This document shows positions 44,147 through 53,460 of a DNA stretch of 64,000 bases, piece by piece. The number at the start of each line of letters is the position of its first letter. Position 1 is the stretch's first letter. The translations under genes were made by a program, and so were the position numbers. Under the pieces are notes generated by a model. It saw nothing but the letters and a program-made list of their open reading frames with translations. It did no database searches and was not told the DNA's origin. This DNA comes from Gemmatales bacterium. GTDB lineage: Bacteria > Planctomycetota > Planctomycetia > Gemmatales > Gemmataceae. Location: NCBI GenBank assembly GCA_026004675.1, contig BPJP01000002.1, positions 589,335 to 653,334 on the forward strand, read 5' to 3'.

Positions 44147-44592
44147 ATCGATCTCCACTACGTCGCCGAAATAGCATTTATCCAAAATGCTTGCGAATAA
44201 CGCTTGAGTGTTATTCGAAAACGAACTCCTCAAAATCGGCCGCATTGCCTGCCCCTCGGCCGTGTGAGCCTCGTAAAGCCATTACACGCAAACCCGTCCT
44301 GGACCGTGGCGATGTCCTAGCCCTCACCCCGGCCCTCTCCCGGGGGAGAGGGAGTACGTCGAACTGTAATAAGTTCGATTAGATACTAGTCACGTCGATT
44401 TTCGCCTGCAATAAAAAATGTTTCGCCAACGCAAAGGCTACGCGGTGGACATGCTCGATTCGATTGGAAGTCGCTGGTGCAGGTCCGATCTGGACCATCT
44501 GCCAGCTGGTTGCTGCCCGCAAGAGGCATCTCATAGAATGATAAAGGCGGGACACCGACACAGCATGAGTTTGCAGACGCGGGAGGTTTGAT
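44147..44592. other. Intergenic region before the second PP2C gene
   Basis: 446 bases with no supported gene. It holds the perfect palindrome listed at 44333-44352 and, at its end, the GGGAGG ribosome site for the TTG start at 44593. Confidence 0.5.
44333..44352. repeat. Perfect GC-rich palindrome
   Basis: CCCTCTCCC and GGGAGAGGG pair over nine bases with a 2-base centre. Similar CTCTCCC/GGGAGAG intergenic palindromes are widely dispersed in many genomes. No T-run follows on either strand. Confidence 0.7.
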
Positions 44593-45864
44593 TTGCCTTT
44601 CAACACTGCATGTCCGCACTGTAATGGCCTCTGCTTGATTCATGAGCAGTACATCGGCAAGGCTGTGACCTGCGGCCGATGCCAGCAGATGTTCACGGTG
44701 CGCGCACCGGCGCCAGCGATTCCGGCGTCGACGCCTTCGGGACAGCCTCTGGCTTCTCTGGCTGAAAAAGCCAAAGGGGTCCTTCGCTCGTTGGTGCCTT
44801 TCAGCAAAGTGGACCCCTATCAGATTCCGCCGCAACATTCGGGAGGAGCGGCCGCGCCGCCGAATCCCGCTGGCTCGAGTCCACCCTCCGCACAGCCGGC
44901 AGGCGCTTTTCCCGCTGCTCGGCCCGTAACGAGTGAGGAAGATGAGGACGACAGCGTCGAGATCGACTTCGGGCCGGGCGTTGCGTCCGCCCTCCAGCAG
45001 CGGGCCGCCCCGCCGCCTCCTCCCACGCCGATCGTGTCGCCGGGCCAAACCTGGTCGGCACCCAAGGCGACCGGAGTTTGCCGGCTGGATATCGCAGGTG
45101 CTACGTCCCCCGGTATGGTTCGAAGCCGAAACGAAGATAGTTACCTGATTCAATATATCAACTGGGCCAATCTCGATCGCCGTCATGAGCTGGCGTTGCT
45201 GGTCGTCGCCGACGGCATGGGAGGTCATGAAGCAGGGGATCGGGCCAGTCATATGGCGATCCAAACGATAGCGTTTTCGCTGTCCTCGTTCTTCAATGGA
45301 CTAGTGACCAGCCAGATAAGCGAACCGACGCCGGCCCAGATTTCACAAACCATCAACCAGGCAATCCGGACGGCAAACCAGACCGTGCACCGTGCGGCAC
45401 AGGCAGACAACAAACTGCGTGGGATGGGAACCACCGCCGCCATCGTGGTGGTCTACAATGGTCAAATGGTGATAGGCCATGTCGGCGATTGTCGGGTGTA
45501 TGTCTATCGCGCAGGGAAAGTGACTCAGTTGACAAGGGACCAGACGCTCGTCGAAAAGATGGTCCAGGCGGGGAAATTGCGTCCTGAAGAAGCGGCCAAC
45601 CATCCAGCGCGAAACGAAGTGGCGCAGGCAATAGGCAGACAGGCAACCATCGAACCCGCTTTGTTGCAGTCGAAATTGGCGGTAGGTGACTGGCTCATTG
45701 TGGCCTGCGACGGACTGCACGCACACGTCAATGCCAGCAAACTTGAAAACACGATTCGTGAATCGCCTCCCTCTGCGAGTTACCTGGCTCATCAACTTGT
45801 GGCGCTCGCGGATCAGGGAGGGGGGACGGACAATTGCACCGTCGTGGCAGTGCGCTGCTATTAA
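44593..45864 (+). CDS. PP2C-family protein phosphatase with N-terminal zinc ribbon
   Basis: 423 residues from a TTG start, chosen because GGGAGG lies six bases upstream and the zinc ribbon begins at once (Cys7, Cys10, Cys27, Cys30). A Pro/Ala-rich and acidic linker spans about residues 35-160. The PP2C domain follows with [60 protein letters not shown] and GGTDNCTVVAV, so all metal-binding aspartates are present. It would dephosphorylate Ser/Thr targets of Hanks-type kinases. The zinc ribbon may direct it to a partner. Confidence 0.93.
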   Translation: MPFNTACPHCNGLCLIHEQYIGKAVTCGRCQQMFTVRAPAPAIPASTPSGQPLASLAEKAKGVLRSLVPFSKVDPYQIPPQHSGGAAAPPNPAGSSPPSAQPAGAFPAARPVTSEEDEDDSVEIDFGPGVASALQQRAAPPPPPTPIVSPGQTWSAPKATGVCRLDIAGATSPGMVRSRNEDSYLIQYINWANLDRRHELALLVVADGMGGHEAGDRASHMAIQTIAFSLSSFFNGLVTSQISEPTPAQISQTINQAIRTANQTVHRAAQADNKLRGMGTTAAIVVVYNGQMVIGHVGDCRVYVYRAGKVTQLTRDQTLVEKMVQAGKLRPEEAANHPARNEVAQAIGRQATIEPALLQSKLAVGDWLIVACDGLHAHVNASKLENTIRESPPSASYLAHQLVALADQGGGTDNCTVVAVRCY

Positions 45865-46004
45865 GTGGACCAATCAACAGGCCAGGTAACAGGTTGGCCT
45901 GTGCGATTCGTTCATTCGTGGCGACAAACCCATTCGATCCGTGGCAAATGATAGCGAAGGCGAAGATGGCGGTCGCATTCGACAGCTCGAACCGATGAAA
46001 AACC

Positions 46005-48197
46005 GTGGCAGACGAGCATCGCAACCACGATATCTCGCGGGATGACGAGTTTCTTCGTGAAATCCGCCGGCAAGTGCTGGAAGCGCGAGAGCCGGAACGT
46101 GCCAGACGGATCGAGGAACTCTCGAAGCAGGTGTCATCCAGGCCGGACGCTCCACGGATCGTGGCGCTATTGGCCGGTGCCCGCGAGTTGCCTCTGCGTC
46201 ACTTGACGCTGGCAGCGGCGGCGCATTTGCCTGTTCCGATTCAAAGCGATTTGTTTCCCATTCTGCGCCATCTTTTGAGCGAAAAGCACGTTCCCGAGCC
46301 GATCCTGTTCGCTCTGACAGCCAAGCTGTTGTCTCAGCCTGGCTGCACGCGTCGAGACCAACAGAGCATCCTTTGTGCTCTCATCGACGGGCTTCCCAAA
46401 ACGGAAGCAGTCGATCGGCTGAATCGGCTAGCAGGCATGGTCGGACCTCAGCAAGCGATCGTCGAACTGCGTGATCGCTACGAGCAAAAAATCAATGTGC
46501 AGTGTCCGCGGTGTCCGGCGAATTTGCCGCGACCCGAGATGGTCAAACATCTGTGGCTGGAGCACCGCCTGCTGGTGGATGGTCACAGCCTCCGCGATCC
46601 GTGGCGGCTGATAAAGCAATGGCTGGAAGAGTGCCAACAAAGTGGAGACAAGGAACTGGTCCGGCGATGTCGGGCACTGGCGCAGCGGTTTGAAAGCGAA
46701 GACGCGATGATCCGCGTGCACCGCATGATCCTGAAAGCCGGGGTTGACGATGGTTTGTCGCAGGAGGCATTGGTTCGATTGGCGGACCAGAAATCGGCCA
46801 GCCTATGCCCCTATTGTTTTCATTGGATCGAAATGGAAGCGTCGTCGGGCTTGCAATCGTTGAATGCCTCTCGTGGTCGGTTGACAAGCGGAGGTTATGT
46901 GATCGAGGTTGGCCAACGTGGCATGCGGACGCACCTGGCGATCGAGACGCCGCAGGGTCCATTGCAGCGCGGTCCAGAACCTGGTCGACGGTGGAGTCCC
47001 CAAGGTGCTGCCGTCTTGTTTTCCGCGCCGGTCGTGGTGTTGGCTGTGGTGGTGGCACTAGGTTCCTTCGCGACAGGTGTTCCCGCGTTGTTGCCCGTCG
47101 CCTGGCTGTTGAGTTTGGCGGTGTTCCTGGCAGTATTCGGTGCTTTCTGGTGGCGTGCGGAAGCCGATGTCCAGAATCGGGCGATCGATTACGCCTGGAC
47201 GAGGTTGGTGCCCCATTTGCAGTCGATGGAAATGAAGAAAGAGGAGTTTCATTTTGCCGCTCGCTTGTGTCTCGCGAGTGTGGCAAAAGGAACGCCTTCT
47301 TGGCGCCGCGAGGTGCTCGCTCGCTTGATTGAGGATTCGGAAACAGCCGTTGCCAATGGGATCGTATCACCCGAGCACCTCGGTGCCGTGCGCCGTCTGC
47401 AATGGGAGGATGCCCGTCGGTCGGGAGCCGACCCCCTGCCACTGTTGCTCGAACAGATCGAGCGCGTGTTGGCGGGGGCAATATCGCCAGAGTTTCTGGA
47501 AAAGTTGCTCGAAGGAGCGTCGCTGCCGATCGGGATGGCCGCCCGGTTGCGAGCGCTCGTCGTCGATCGGGCCTTTGCGCTTGGCTACGAAGTAAGCGAT
47601 TTGGTCGAATTGAGCCGATCGGCGCCTGCTTTCGGCAAGTTGCTTGAGGTGAATCAAACGGATTTGCTGGCGAACCTTAGACTGCTTTGGTCGTTACGGG
47701 CGAACGCGCCTTGGTCCCAACTCGGACCGGCCAGCACCGTTTTCGAGTTGGCCGCCAATCCCCTCGCCGCGGAAAGACATTTGCAAAAGCAACCCGGTAT
47801 TCTGCTCGCAGCCTGGGACTTGCCCGATTCGTATGTCGTTCCGGGAGGCTTGGTGTTTTGCGGCAGCTTCATCGACGCCTGGCCAAGGACACTGGAAGTC
47901 AAACGGGGTGCGGGACTTCGGGGTTACCAGCTTGTCGTTGGCAACCATTCCTTCCTTTTCGATTCCGATCCCACCCCAGCTATGGTGCAATTGGAAAAAT
48001 GGCTGCGATTCTGCTTTCACGACTTCCAACCGCTTGTCGCCTCGGTCAAAAATTGGCGGTCGTCTCTTTTTCCAGATGGTTATCAGGCACAGGTGCGCCG
48101 CCTTTGCAGTCATTGTCGCAGCGAAGTACTCGCCCGCCGAGGAGCGCTCGGTAAACCAGCGGATGCCCAACAACGCCAGCGGGCATCGCCTCGATAG
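46005..48197 (+). CDS. Large protein of unknown function with central membrane hairpin
   Basis: 730 residues from a GTG start without a clear ribosome site. The N-terminal 290 residues are helical and contain a C2H2-like finger (VQCPRCPANL, then HLWLEHRLLVDGH) and a CPYCFHW pair. Two transmembrane segments lie at about residues 345-390 (VVVLAVVVALGSFATGVPAL and LLSLAVFLAVFGAFWW). The remaining 340 residues are helical and then beta-rich, ending with another CSHC pair. The finger-membrane-helical order resembles no family I know. The TPR gene follows by 39 bases and is probably co-transcribed. Confidence 0.7.
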   Translation: MADEHRNHDISRDDEFLREIRRQVLEAREPERARRIEELSKQVSSRPDAPRIVALLAGARELPLRHLTLAAAAHLPVPIQSDLFPILRHLLSEKHVPEPILFALTAKLLSQPGCTRRDQQSILCALIDGLPKTEAVDRLNRLAGMVGPQQAIVELRDRYEQKINVQCPRCPANLPRPEMVKHLWLEHRLLVDGHSLRDPWRLIKQWLEECQQSGDKELVRRCRALAQRFESEDAMIRVHRMILKAGVDDGLSQEALVRLADQKSASLCPYCFHWIEMEASSGLQSLNASRGRLTSGGYVIEVGQRGMRTHLAIETPQGPLQRGPEPGRRWSPQGAAVLFSAPVVVLAVVVALGSFATGVPALLPVAWLLSLAVFLAVFGAFWWRAEADVQNRAIDYAWTRLVPHLQSMEMKKEEFHFAARLCLASVAKGTPSWRREVLARLIEDSETAVANGIVSPEHLGAVRRLQWEDARRSGADPLPLLLEQIERVLAGAISPEFLEKLLEGASLPIGMAARLRALVVDRAFALGYEVSDLVELSRSAPAFGKLLEVNQTDLLANLRLLWSLRANAPWSQLGPASTVFELAANPLAAERHLQKQPGILLAAWDLPDSYVVPGGLVFCGSFIDAWPRTLEVKRGAGLRGYQLVVGNHSFLFDSDPTPAMVQLEKWLRFCFHDFQPLVASVKNWRSSLFPDGYQAQVRRLCSHCRSEVLARRGALGKPADAQQRQRASPR

Positions 48198-48236
48198 CTC
48201 GATAGCATCGTTTGGCAATGTTTCACGGAGAAAGCG

Positions 48237-48557
48237 ATGGCAGAGAAGTCGCGAAAACAAAAACTTATGGAAATGCTTGCTGAAGATCCTAACGATGCCT
48301 TCTTGCGCTACGGGCTGGCCATGGAATTTGTCAGCGAAGGCAACGACGAAGAGGCTGTACGGCAATTGCAGGATTTGGTCCAAACTTGTCCCGATTACGT
48401 TCCCGGATACCAACAAGCCGGTCAGGCATTCTTGCGTTTGGGCCGACTGAGAGAAGCACGCGAAATGTTCACCCGCGGGATCGAAGTCGCTCGCGCTCAA
48501 GGCGAACGGCATGCCATGGAAGAAATGCAAGGATTTCTCGATAGCTTGCCCGACTGA
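48237..48557 (+). CDS. Small TPR-repeat protein
   Basis: 106 residues. Two to three TPR motifs are visible (DAFLRYGLAMEFVSEGNDEE, VPGYQQAGQAFLRLGRLREA), with a short C-terminal helix. It likely mediates protein contacts in the cytoplasm. It follows the 730-residue gene by 39 bases and is convergent with folD (12-base gap). Confidence 0.82.
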   Translation: MAEKSRKQKLMEMLAEDPNDAFLRYGLAMEFVSEGNDEEAVRQLQDLVQTCPDYVPGYQQAGQAFLRLGRLREAREMFTRGIEVARAQGERHAMEEMQGFLDSLPD

Positions 48558-48569
48558 CTTTCGGCGGGA

Positions 48570-49439
48570 TCAGGAACGTTGTTCGATCTGCAGTCTGGCG
48601 GCACAAAGCGTGTTGTGCAACAACATGGCGATCGTCATGGGACCGACGCCTCCCGGCACAGGGGTGATCGCAGAAGCGATTTTGGCGACTGGCTCGAAAT
48701 CAACGTCCCCCACAAGCGAGCCATCTTCCAGACGATTGATGCCGACATCGATGACGACCGCGCCGGGACGAATCATGTCCGCGGTCAGAAACCGTGGCCG
48801 GCCGATCGCCACGACAACGATGTCCGCTTGCCTCGTCCAGTGGGGGATATCACGTGTACGGCTATGACAAACCGTCACCGTAGCGTTGGCGCCTTTTGCT
48901 TTCTGCATCAGAATCAGGGCCAGCGGTTTGCCGACGATGTTGCTCCGACCGACGATCACCACGTTCGCTCCATCGATCTCGATGTTGTTCCGGAGCAGAA
49001 GTTGCTGGCAGCCGTGGGGCGTGCATGGCAGATAGCGCGGGTGACCTGCCGCTAGCAGGCCGAGGTTTTCCGGACCAAAGCCGTCAACGTCCTTCAGCGG
49101 CGACACGGCACGAACGACAGTCGCTTCGTCGATGTGCTTGGGCAAAGGCAACTGGACGAGGATGCCATGAACCTGTGGGTCTTGGTTCAACTTTTGGACG
49201 AGTTGGAGCAACTCCGCTTGGGGCGTGGAAGCGGGCAAGCTATGCAACCAACTGGCCATGCCGACTTTTTCGCATGCTTTGCGTTTGTTCTTGACATAGA
49301 TGTGGCTGGCAGGATCGTCGCCGACGAGGACAGCAGCCAACCCGGGCCTTTTGCCGTGCCGCGACACGAATTCTTCCACAGCTTGTGCGGTTTCTTCGCG
49401 GATTGTCGCTGCGAGTTGTTTGCCATCCAAGAGGTGCAT
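48570..49439 (-). CDS. folD: Methylenetetrahydrofolate dehydrogenase / methenyltetrahydrofolate cyclohydrolase
   Basis: 289 residues, the standard FolD length, with GAGGA before the ATG. Family motifs are present: VGDDPASHIYVKNKRKAC with the catalytic lysine, VHGILVQLPLPKH, DVDGFGPENLG, PCTPHGCQQLL, the NADP-site VVIVGRSNIVGKPLA and the C-terminal TPVPGGVGPMTIAML. It interconverts 5,10-methylene-, 5,10-methenyl- and 10-formyl-tetrahydrofolate. The hypothetical gene upstream on the same strand is 90 bases away. Confidence 0.97.
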   Translation of the reverse strand: MHLLDGKQLAATIREETAQAVEEFVSRHGKRPGLAAVLVGDDPASHIYVKNKRKACEKVGMASWLHSLPASTPQAELLQLVQKLNQDPQVHGILVQLPLPKHIDEATVVRAVSPLKDVDGFGPENLGLLAAGHPRYLPCTPHGCQQLLLRNNIEIDGANVVIVGRSNIVGKPLALILMQKAKGANATVTVCHSRTRDIPHWTRQADIVVVAIGRPRFLTADMIRPGAVVIDVGINRLEDGSLVGDVDFEPVAKIASAITPVPGGVGPMTIAMLLHNTLCAARLQIEQRS

Positions 49440-49529
49440 CGTACTTTCTCCTCATCCTTGGCGATGGTGTCATCTTGCGAACTGCGCCGGGCTGCGAAAA
49501 GGGGTGTCTTCCAGAAACGCTTTTGCGAG

Positions 49530-49991
49530 TCATCGCGGCGAGGACGGCGCTGGCACGAGTTCTTCCTCCTCGATTTCCGGAAGCAACGGTCCGAGATCAT
49601 CGAAAGGGGCGGGCACGTCGGCTTGTTCATGCATGCCTGGTTTGGTCGGATCGGGCATTCCCTCGGGCCAGATGTGAAAGCCGCCACGGTCATAGTTCGC
49701 GATTTCCCACGTACCCCAGATGCCCTTCCCTTCGTTGTACCCTTTATAGAAGACGTCGTGCTGGGCGAGATAACGTTTTGTCCAGTAGCACACACCATTG
49801 GCGATGTTGTATCTGCCGCGAAGAAGAAATTGGCCGACCCAATCGCGTCCTTCCCCCGTGATAACGCCGTTTTGAAAGGTGATGTGCAATTCCATCGTGT
49901 GCCTGCCGGGAAATGCCTTTTGCAGCCAGAACCCGGTCCAGGGACCGCTGGGGAAACGAGGATCGGTTTCGAGATGTGGCTCTTTTTTCAT
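49530..49991 (-). CDS. Conserved-looking hypothetical protein, beta-rich
   Basis: 153 residues. The pattern GPWTGFWLQ, then HTMELHITFQNGVITGEGRD, RYNIANGVCYWTKRYLAQHD and GIWGTWEI, reads as a small antiparallel beta barrel. The C-terminus is acidic and proline-rich and looks disordered. No signal peptide or catalytic motif is seen. It lies upstream of folD on the same strand. Confidence 0.65.
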   Translation of the reverse strand: MKKEPHLETDPRFPSGPWTGFWLQKAFPGRHTMELHITFQNGVITGEGRDWVGQFLLRGRYNIANGVCYWTKRYLAQHDVFYKGYNEGKGIWGTWEIANYDRGGFHIWPEGMPDPTKPGMHEQADVPAPFDDLGPLLPEIEEEELVPAPSSPR

Positions 49992-50169
49992 TAGCGTGAT
50001 CGACCTTCATCGAGGACGAATGGCTGGCATCCTATCGTGGCGGCACAAGTTTCGCCGGAACCTAAATCAGGATACCACACTTTGCAAGGAGATCGGGTTG
50101 CCTTTTCCCTGAAGAGGCATCGTTGTAAGATGAGCCGATTGCGAGTTGTTCTTTGGGAGACACGGGACG

Positions 50170-50937
50170 ATGGCGACTGAACGCCCGGTGCGCGTGCATC
50201 TATTGCCGGATTTGGTTCGCGAAGAAGACCTCGCTGGCAGTATCAGCGTCGTCATTGATGTTTTGCGTGCCACGACGACTGCGGTCTATGCGCTGGCTGC
50301 CGGTTGCACCGACATTCGTCCGTGCCTGGAGGTCGAAGAAGCCAGGGAGTTGGCGAATCAGATGCGCGCCGGGCGAGTGGTTTTAGCTGGCGAACGCCAT
50401 GGTTTGCCTCCTGCCGGTTTTGATGCGGGCAATTCTCCCCGCGAGTTCACTCCGTCCCTGTGCCGGAATTCCACCGTGGTTCTCACCACGACGAACGGCA
50501 CGCGCGCCATCCACCGTGCCGCGGCAGCAAGCCGTGTCTTGTTAGCCGGCTTCGTCAATTTCAGCGCGGTTTGCGAGCAACTCAAGCATGACCAACGTCC
50601 TGTGCATCTGATTTGTGCTGGCACGGATGGGGAAGCGGCTTTAGAGGATACCCTGCTCGCCGGCGCTTTCGTCGATTTCTTATGCGACACGTGCGAAGTC
50701 AGCCTTAATGATAGTGCCCGACTGGCCTGGGATTGTTACGAACATCACGGGCGGGTCCTTCTCGGGGCATTGGAAATAAGCCGAGGTGGATGCCATCTGA
50801 AAAAACTTGGTCTCGAGGAGGACATTCGCATCGCTGCACAAATCGATCGCTTCCATTTGATCCCCGAACTGAATCGCGATCCGCTGCGAATCGAAATCGG
50901 GGCTGTCGGAATTGTGAACAGTCATTGGACGAAATGA
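50170..50937 (+). CDS. comB: 2-phosphosulfolactate phosphatase family protein (ComB-like)
   Basis: 255 residues from the ATG at 50170. The ComB family blocks are present: SVVIDVLRATTT near residue 25, LAGERHGLPPAGFDAGNSP, LTTTNGTRAI and HLICAGTDGEAALEDTLLAG. ComB removes phosphate from 2-phosphosulfolactate in coenzyme M synthesis, but many bacteria without coenzyme M carry homologues, so the substrate here is uncertain. It is divergent from the hypothetical gene ending at 49530. Confidence 0.88.
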   Translation: MATERPVRVHLLPDLVREEDLAGSISVVIDVLRATTTAVYALAAGCTDIRPCLEVEEARELANQMRAGRVVLAGERHGLPPAGFDAGNSPREFTPSLCRNSTVVLTTTNGTRAIHRAAAASRVLLAGFVNFSAVCEQLKHDQRPVHLICAGTDGEAALEDTLLAGAFVDFLCDTCEVSLNDSARLAWDCYEHHGRVLLGALEISRGGCHLKKLGLEEDIRIAAQIDRFHLIPELNRDPLRIEIGAVGIVNSHWTK

Positions 50938-51065
50938 CCAGCTGATGACCGAGAAAACGGCTTCGATGGGGCGGCGCTCGTAGCCATTCACGCGAGAGCG
51001 CTTGTTCTTTTCCAGCGAACCTTGACGCTGACGGGTGTCTCACCTATCATGCTTAGACCTAAACA

Positions 51066-51138
51066 AGGCCCCGTCGTCTAGAGGCCTAGGACACGGCCCT
51101 TTCAAGGCCGCGACACGGGTTCGAATCCCGTCGGGGTC
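51066..51138 (+). tRNA. tRNA-Glu (anticodon UUC)
   Basis: 73 bases in cloverleaf form: acceptor GGCCCCG with CGGGGTC (one G-U pair), discriminator A, anticodon stem CGGCC/GGCCG with loop CTTTCAA (anticodon TTC at 51100-51102), and T arm with GGTTCGAATCC. CCA is not encoded. Confidence 0.97.
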
Positions 51139-51180
51139 ATTTCCATTCGTCCACCTTTCTTTTGATCTGTCGCCAGTGCA

Positions 51181-51867
51181 ATGCGCGGGCTATTTATCAC
51201 TGGTACCGATACGGGTGTCGGCAAAACCTACGTCTCGGCTCAGGTCGTCCGGTGTTTGTCGGGCCAAGGCCGGCGCGTGGCAGCGTGCAAACCGGTGGCA
51301 ACCGGTGCGATGCCTCAGGATGGCCTGCTTGTCAGTGAAGATACACGCATTTTGTCCGAAGCGGCAGGCATCGAAATCGAACGGGTAACTGGATGGGTTT
51401 TTGCCGAGCCGGTCGCCCCTCCTGTTGCCGCCCGCCGACACGGCGTCAGCCTTCGGCTTGAAGAGATCGTCGGATTCGTTCGGAAGGTGTCCGAGGAAGC
51501 CGAGTTCTCGGTGGTCGAGGGGATTGGGGGTCTGCTGTGCCCTTTGACCGAAACGGCTACAGTGGCTGATTTCGCTCGTGAACTGGGTTTTCCTGTTGTG
51601 ATTGTCGCGCGTCGCAGCTTGGGAACGTTGAATCACACCTTGCTGACGCTCGAGGCGGCCTCAGGCCGCAACCTTGGTGTCGCGGGCATCGTTGTGAATG
51701 AAACGGAACCGTGCCGTTCGCTTGCTGATGAAACGAATGTAGACGAGCTTAGGCGGCGGATCAAGGTACCGATTCTGGCTGTGGTTCCCCATGCCCAGGG
51801 CAATGGCAATCATGTCGCTGAGTCGATCGAAACCGTGAACTGGTTGGAACTTGGCGCTGGTGTGTGA
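51181..51867 (+). CDS. bioD: Dethiobiotin synthetase
   Basis: 228 residues from the ATG 42 bases after tRNA-Glu. The P-loop is FITGTDTGVGKT (residues 5-16), the substrate lysine region is AACKPVATGA, and the second half shows VVEGIGGLLCPL and IVARRSLGTLNHTLL, all as in BioD. It closes the ureido ring of biotin from 7,8-diaminopelargonic acid with ATP and CO2. No other bio genes are in the window. Confidence 0.95.
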   Translation: MRGLFITGTDTGVGKTYVSAQVVRCLSGQGRRVAACKPVATGAMPQDGLLVSEDTRILSEAAGIEIERVTGWVFAEPVAPPVAARRHGVSLRLEEIVGFVRKVSEEAEFSVVEGIGGLLCPLTETATVADFARELGFPVVIVARRSLGTLNHTLLTLEAASGRNLGVAGIVVNETEPCRSLADETNVDELRRRIKVPILAVVPHAQGNGNHVAESIETVNWLELGAGV

Positions 51868-52005
51868 AGATTCCTCGCATTTCGCACAAGAGATGATTGA
51901 AGCACAGGGGACAACCAATTATGATTGGTTAGAGGCTTGGTGGCCAGTGGTCGGCAGGTTCCAGTCGAACGTAAAACACTCAGATATTGGGAGCAAAAGA
52001 GCCTG

Positions 52006-53365
52006 ATGCAACCGATCAAGTTTGCGTGCATCCACTGTAACAGTATGATGGCCGTCGGTCCCGAGTTGGTGGGGCGTCAGGTCGTCTGCCCACATTGCAA
52101 GAAAACCGTCACCGCCCCGGCAGCTCCGGCATCCCAAGCGGTTCAGCCCGCTCCCGTTGCCCCTGCTCCCGTGCAACCTGCGCCGGCGCCTCAGACATCC
52201 GTTCCAGTACCAGCCGGCATCGACCTGCCGACATTTCAGGTGCCGGATAGAGGAGAAGCTGAAAGCATCTTCGAAGCCCCGGAACAGGACGATTTGTTCG
52301 ACGCTCCGGCACCCACCGTGGAACTTCCGCCTAACGTGGCGAACGACGCTGCGAGTACGGAAGCGGCGCAATTTTCGACTCAGGTACCCGACCAGCAAGA
52401 AGCTCCTTTTCACGACGCTTCGCCCTTTACGGATGCGCCTGTCTCCCCGGACCAGACAACCGTACCCGATGAAAGTGCAGGCGAGGGTGCGGCCCATGCC
52501 AGGCAACTGGCGAGGCAACGTGCCGAACAGGAAAGCCTGACTTCCTATTACCTGCTGGTGATCCTGGTGCCCTACTCGATCTTGATGACGATCGCCACCA
52601 TCACGCTCTACATCTTCTATTCCAACCAGGACCGGCATCCGCTGTTCCAGATCATGCCCGATTGGCCGCGCGGCCAGCAAAAACCTTATAACGGAGGCGA
52701 ATTCAACCGGGTCATTGACGACAAACCGGTCGATCCTCGGCTGCGCGTCGCTCTTGGTGAAACGAAACGCTTCAACGATCTGGAAGTGACACCCCTCCGG
52801 GTAGAGCGCAGGAAAATCACCTACATGGGGCGAGGGCAGCCTCAGCTTTCACACAATGACGCCCTCGTGCTGACATTGAAAGTGAAAAACGTCTCCAAGT
52901 CGTACGCGTTTTACCCGAATGACCTGGCGTACAATCGTTTCGTCGAGCCGAATACCCCTCGTTCCAATCTGCCTTACACTTGTCTGGAACTGAGCAAGGA
53001 CCGCTGGCGGTTTTACGGTGGTCCGTGCCGCTGGCCACGCCGGATCGCAGGCGAAGGCTGGCGGGAATCAGATCCCCTCGAGTGGATCGCCGGTACTGAA
53101 CACGACAAAATGTTGAAACCAGGAGAAGAGCTGGAACTGATCGTTTGCACGAATCCGGATTCGGAAAAAAACGCCGGATGAGCGTGGATTCTTGCCGCCG
53201 ACCGATATCCTCGACAAGGTCATTGCCGATCCTGGTCCCTATATGTGGCGAGTCCAACTGCGAACCGGAGTTTTGGAAATCGAAGGGAAAGTCGGCGCGG
53301 TGACCACCGTCTTCGGTGTTCCTTTCCAGAAATCCGATATCAAGAACTTAGGCTCGAAATCGTAG
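52006..53365 (+). CDS. Zinc-ribbon, single-pass membrane protein of unknown function (frameshifted)
   Basis: The ATG at 52006 opens MQPIKFACIHCNSMM with a four-cysteine zinc ribbon ending in VVCPHCKKTV. A Pro/Ala-rich disordered segment (about 40-165) leads to one transmembrane helix (YYLLVILVPYSILMTIATIT) and a beta-rich domain outside. The frame stops at 53179-53181 just after a run of seven A (53165-53171). Removing one A continues the domain smoothly (KTPDERGFLPPTDILDKVIA, later VGAVTTVFGVPFQKSDIKN) to a TAG at 53363-53365, giving 452 residues. Continuation of good coding sequence makes a read error likely. Confidence 0.75.
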
Positions 53366-53460
53366 CTGCCGACGTCACGAAGACGCGAATCAGGCAGCCG
53401 AGAGGACTTCGATTCGGGCCGCCTGGCAAGAAAACAATACAGCTTCGCACCACAACGAAA

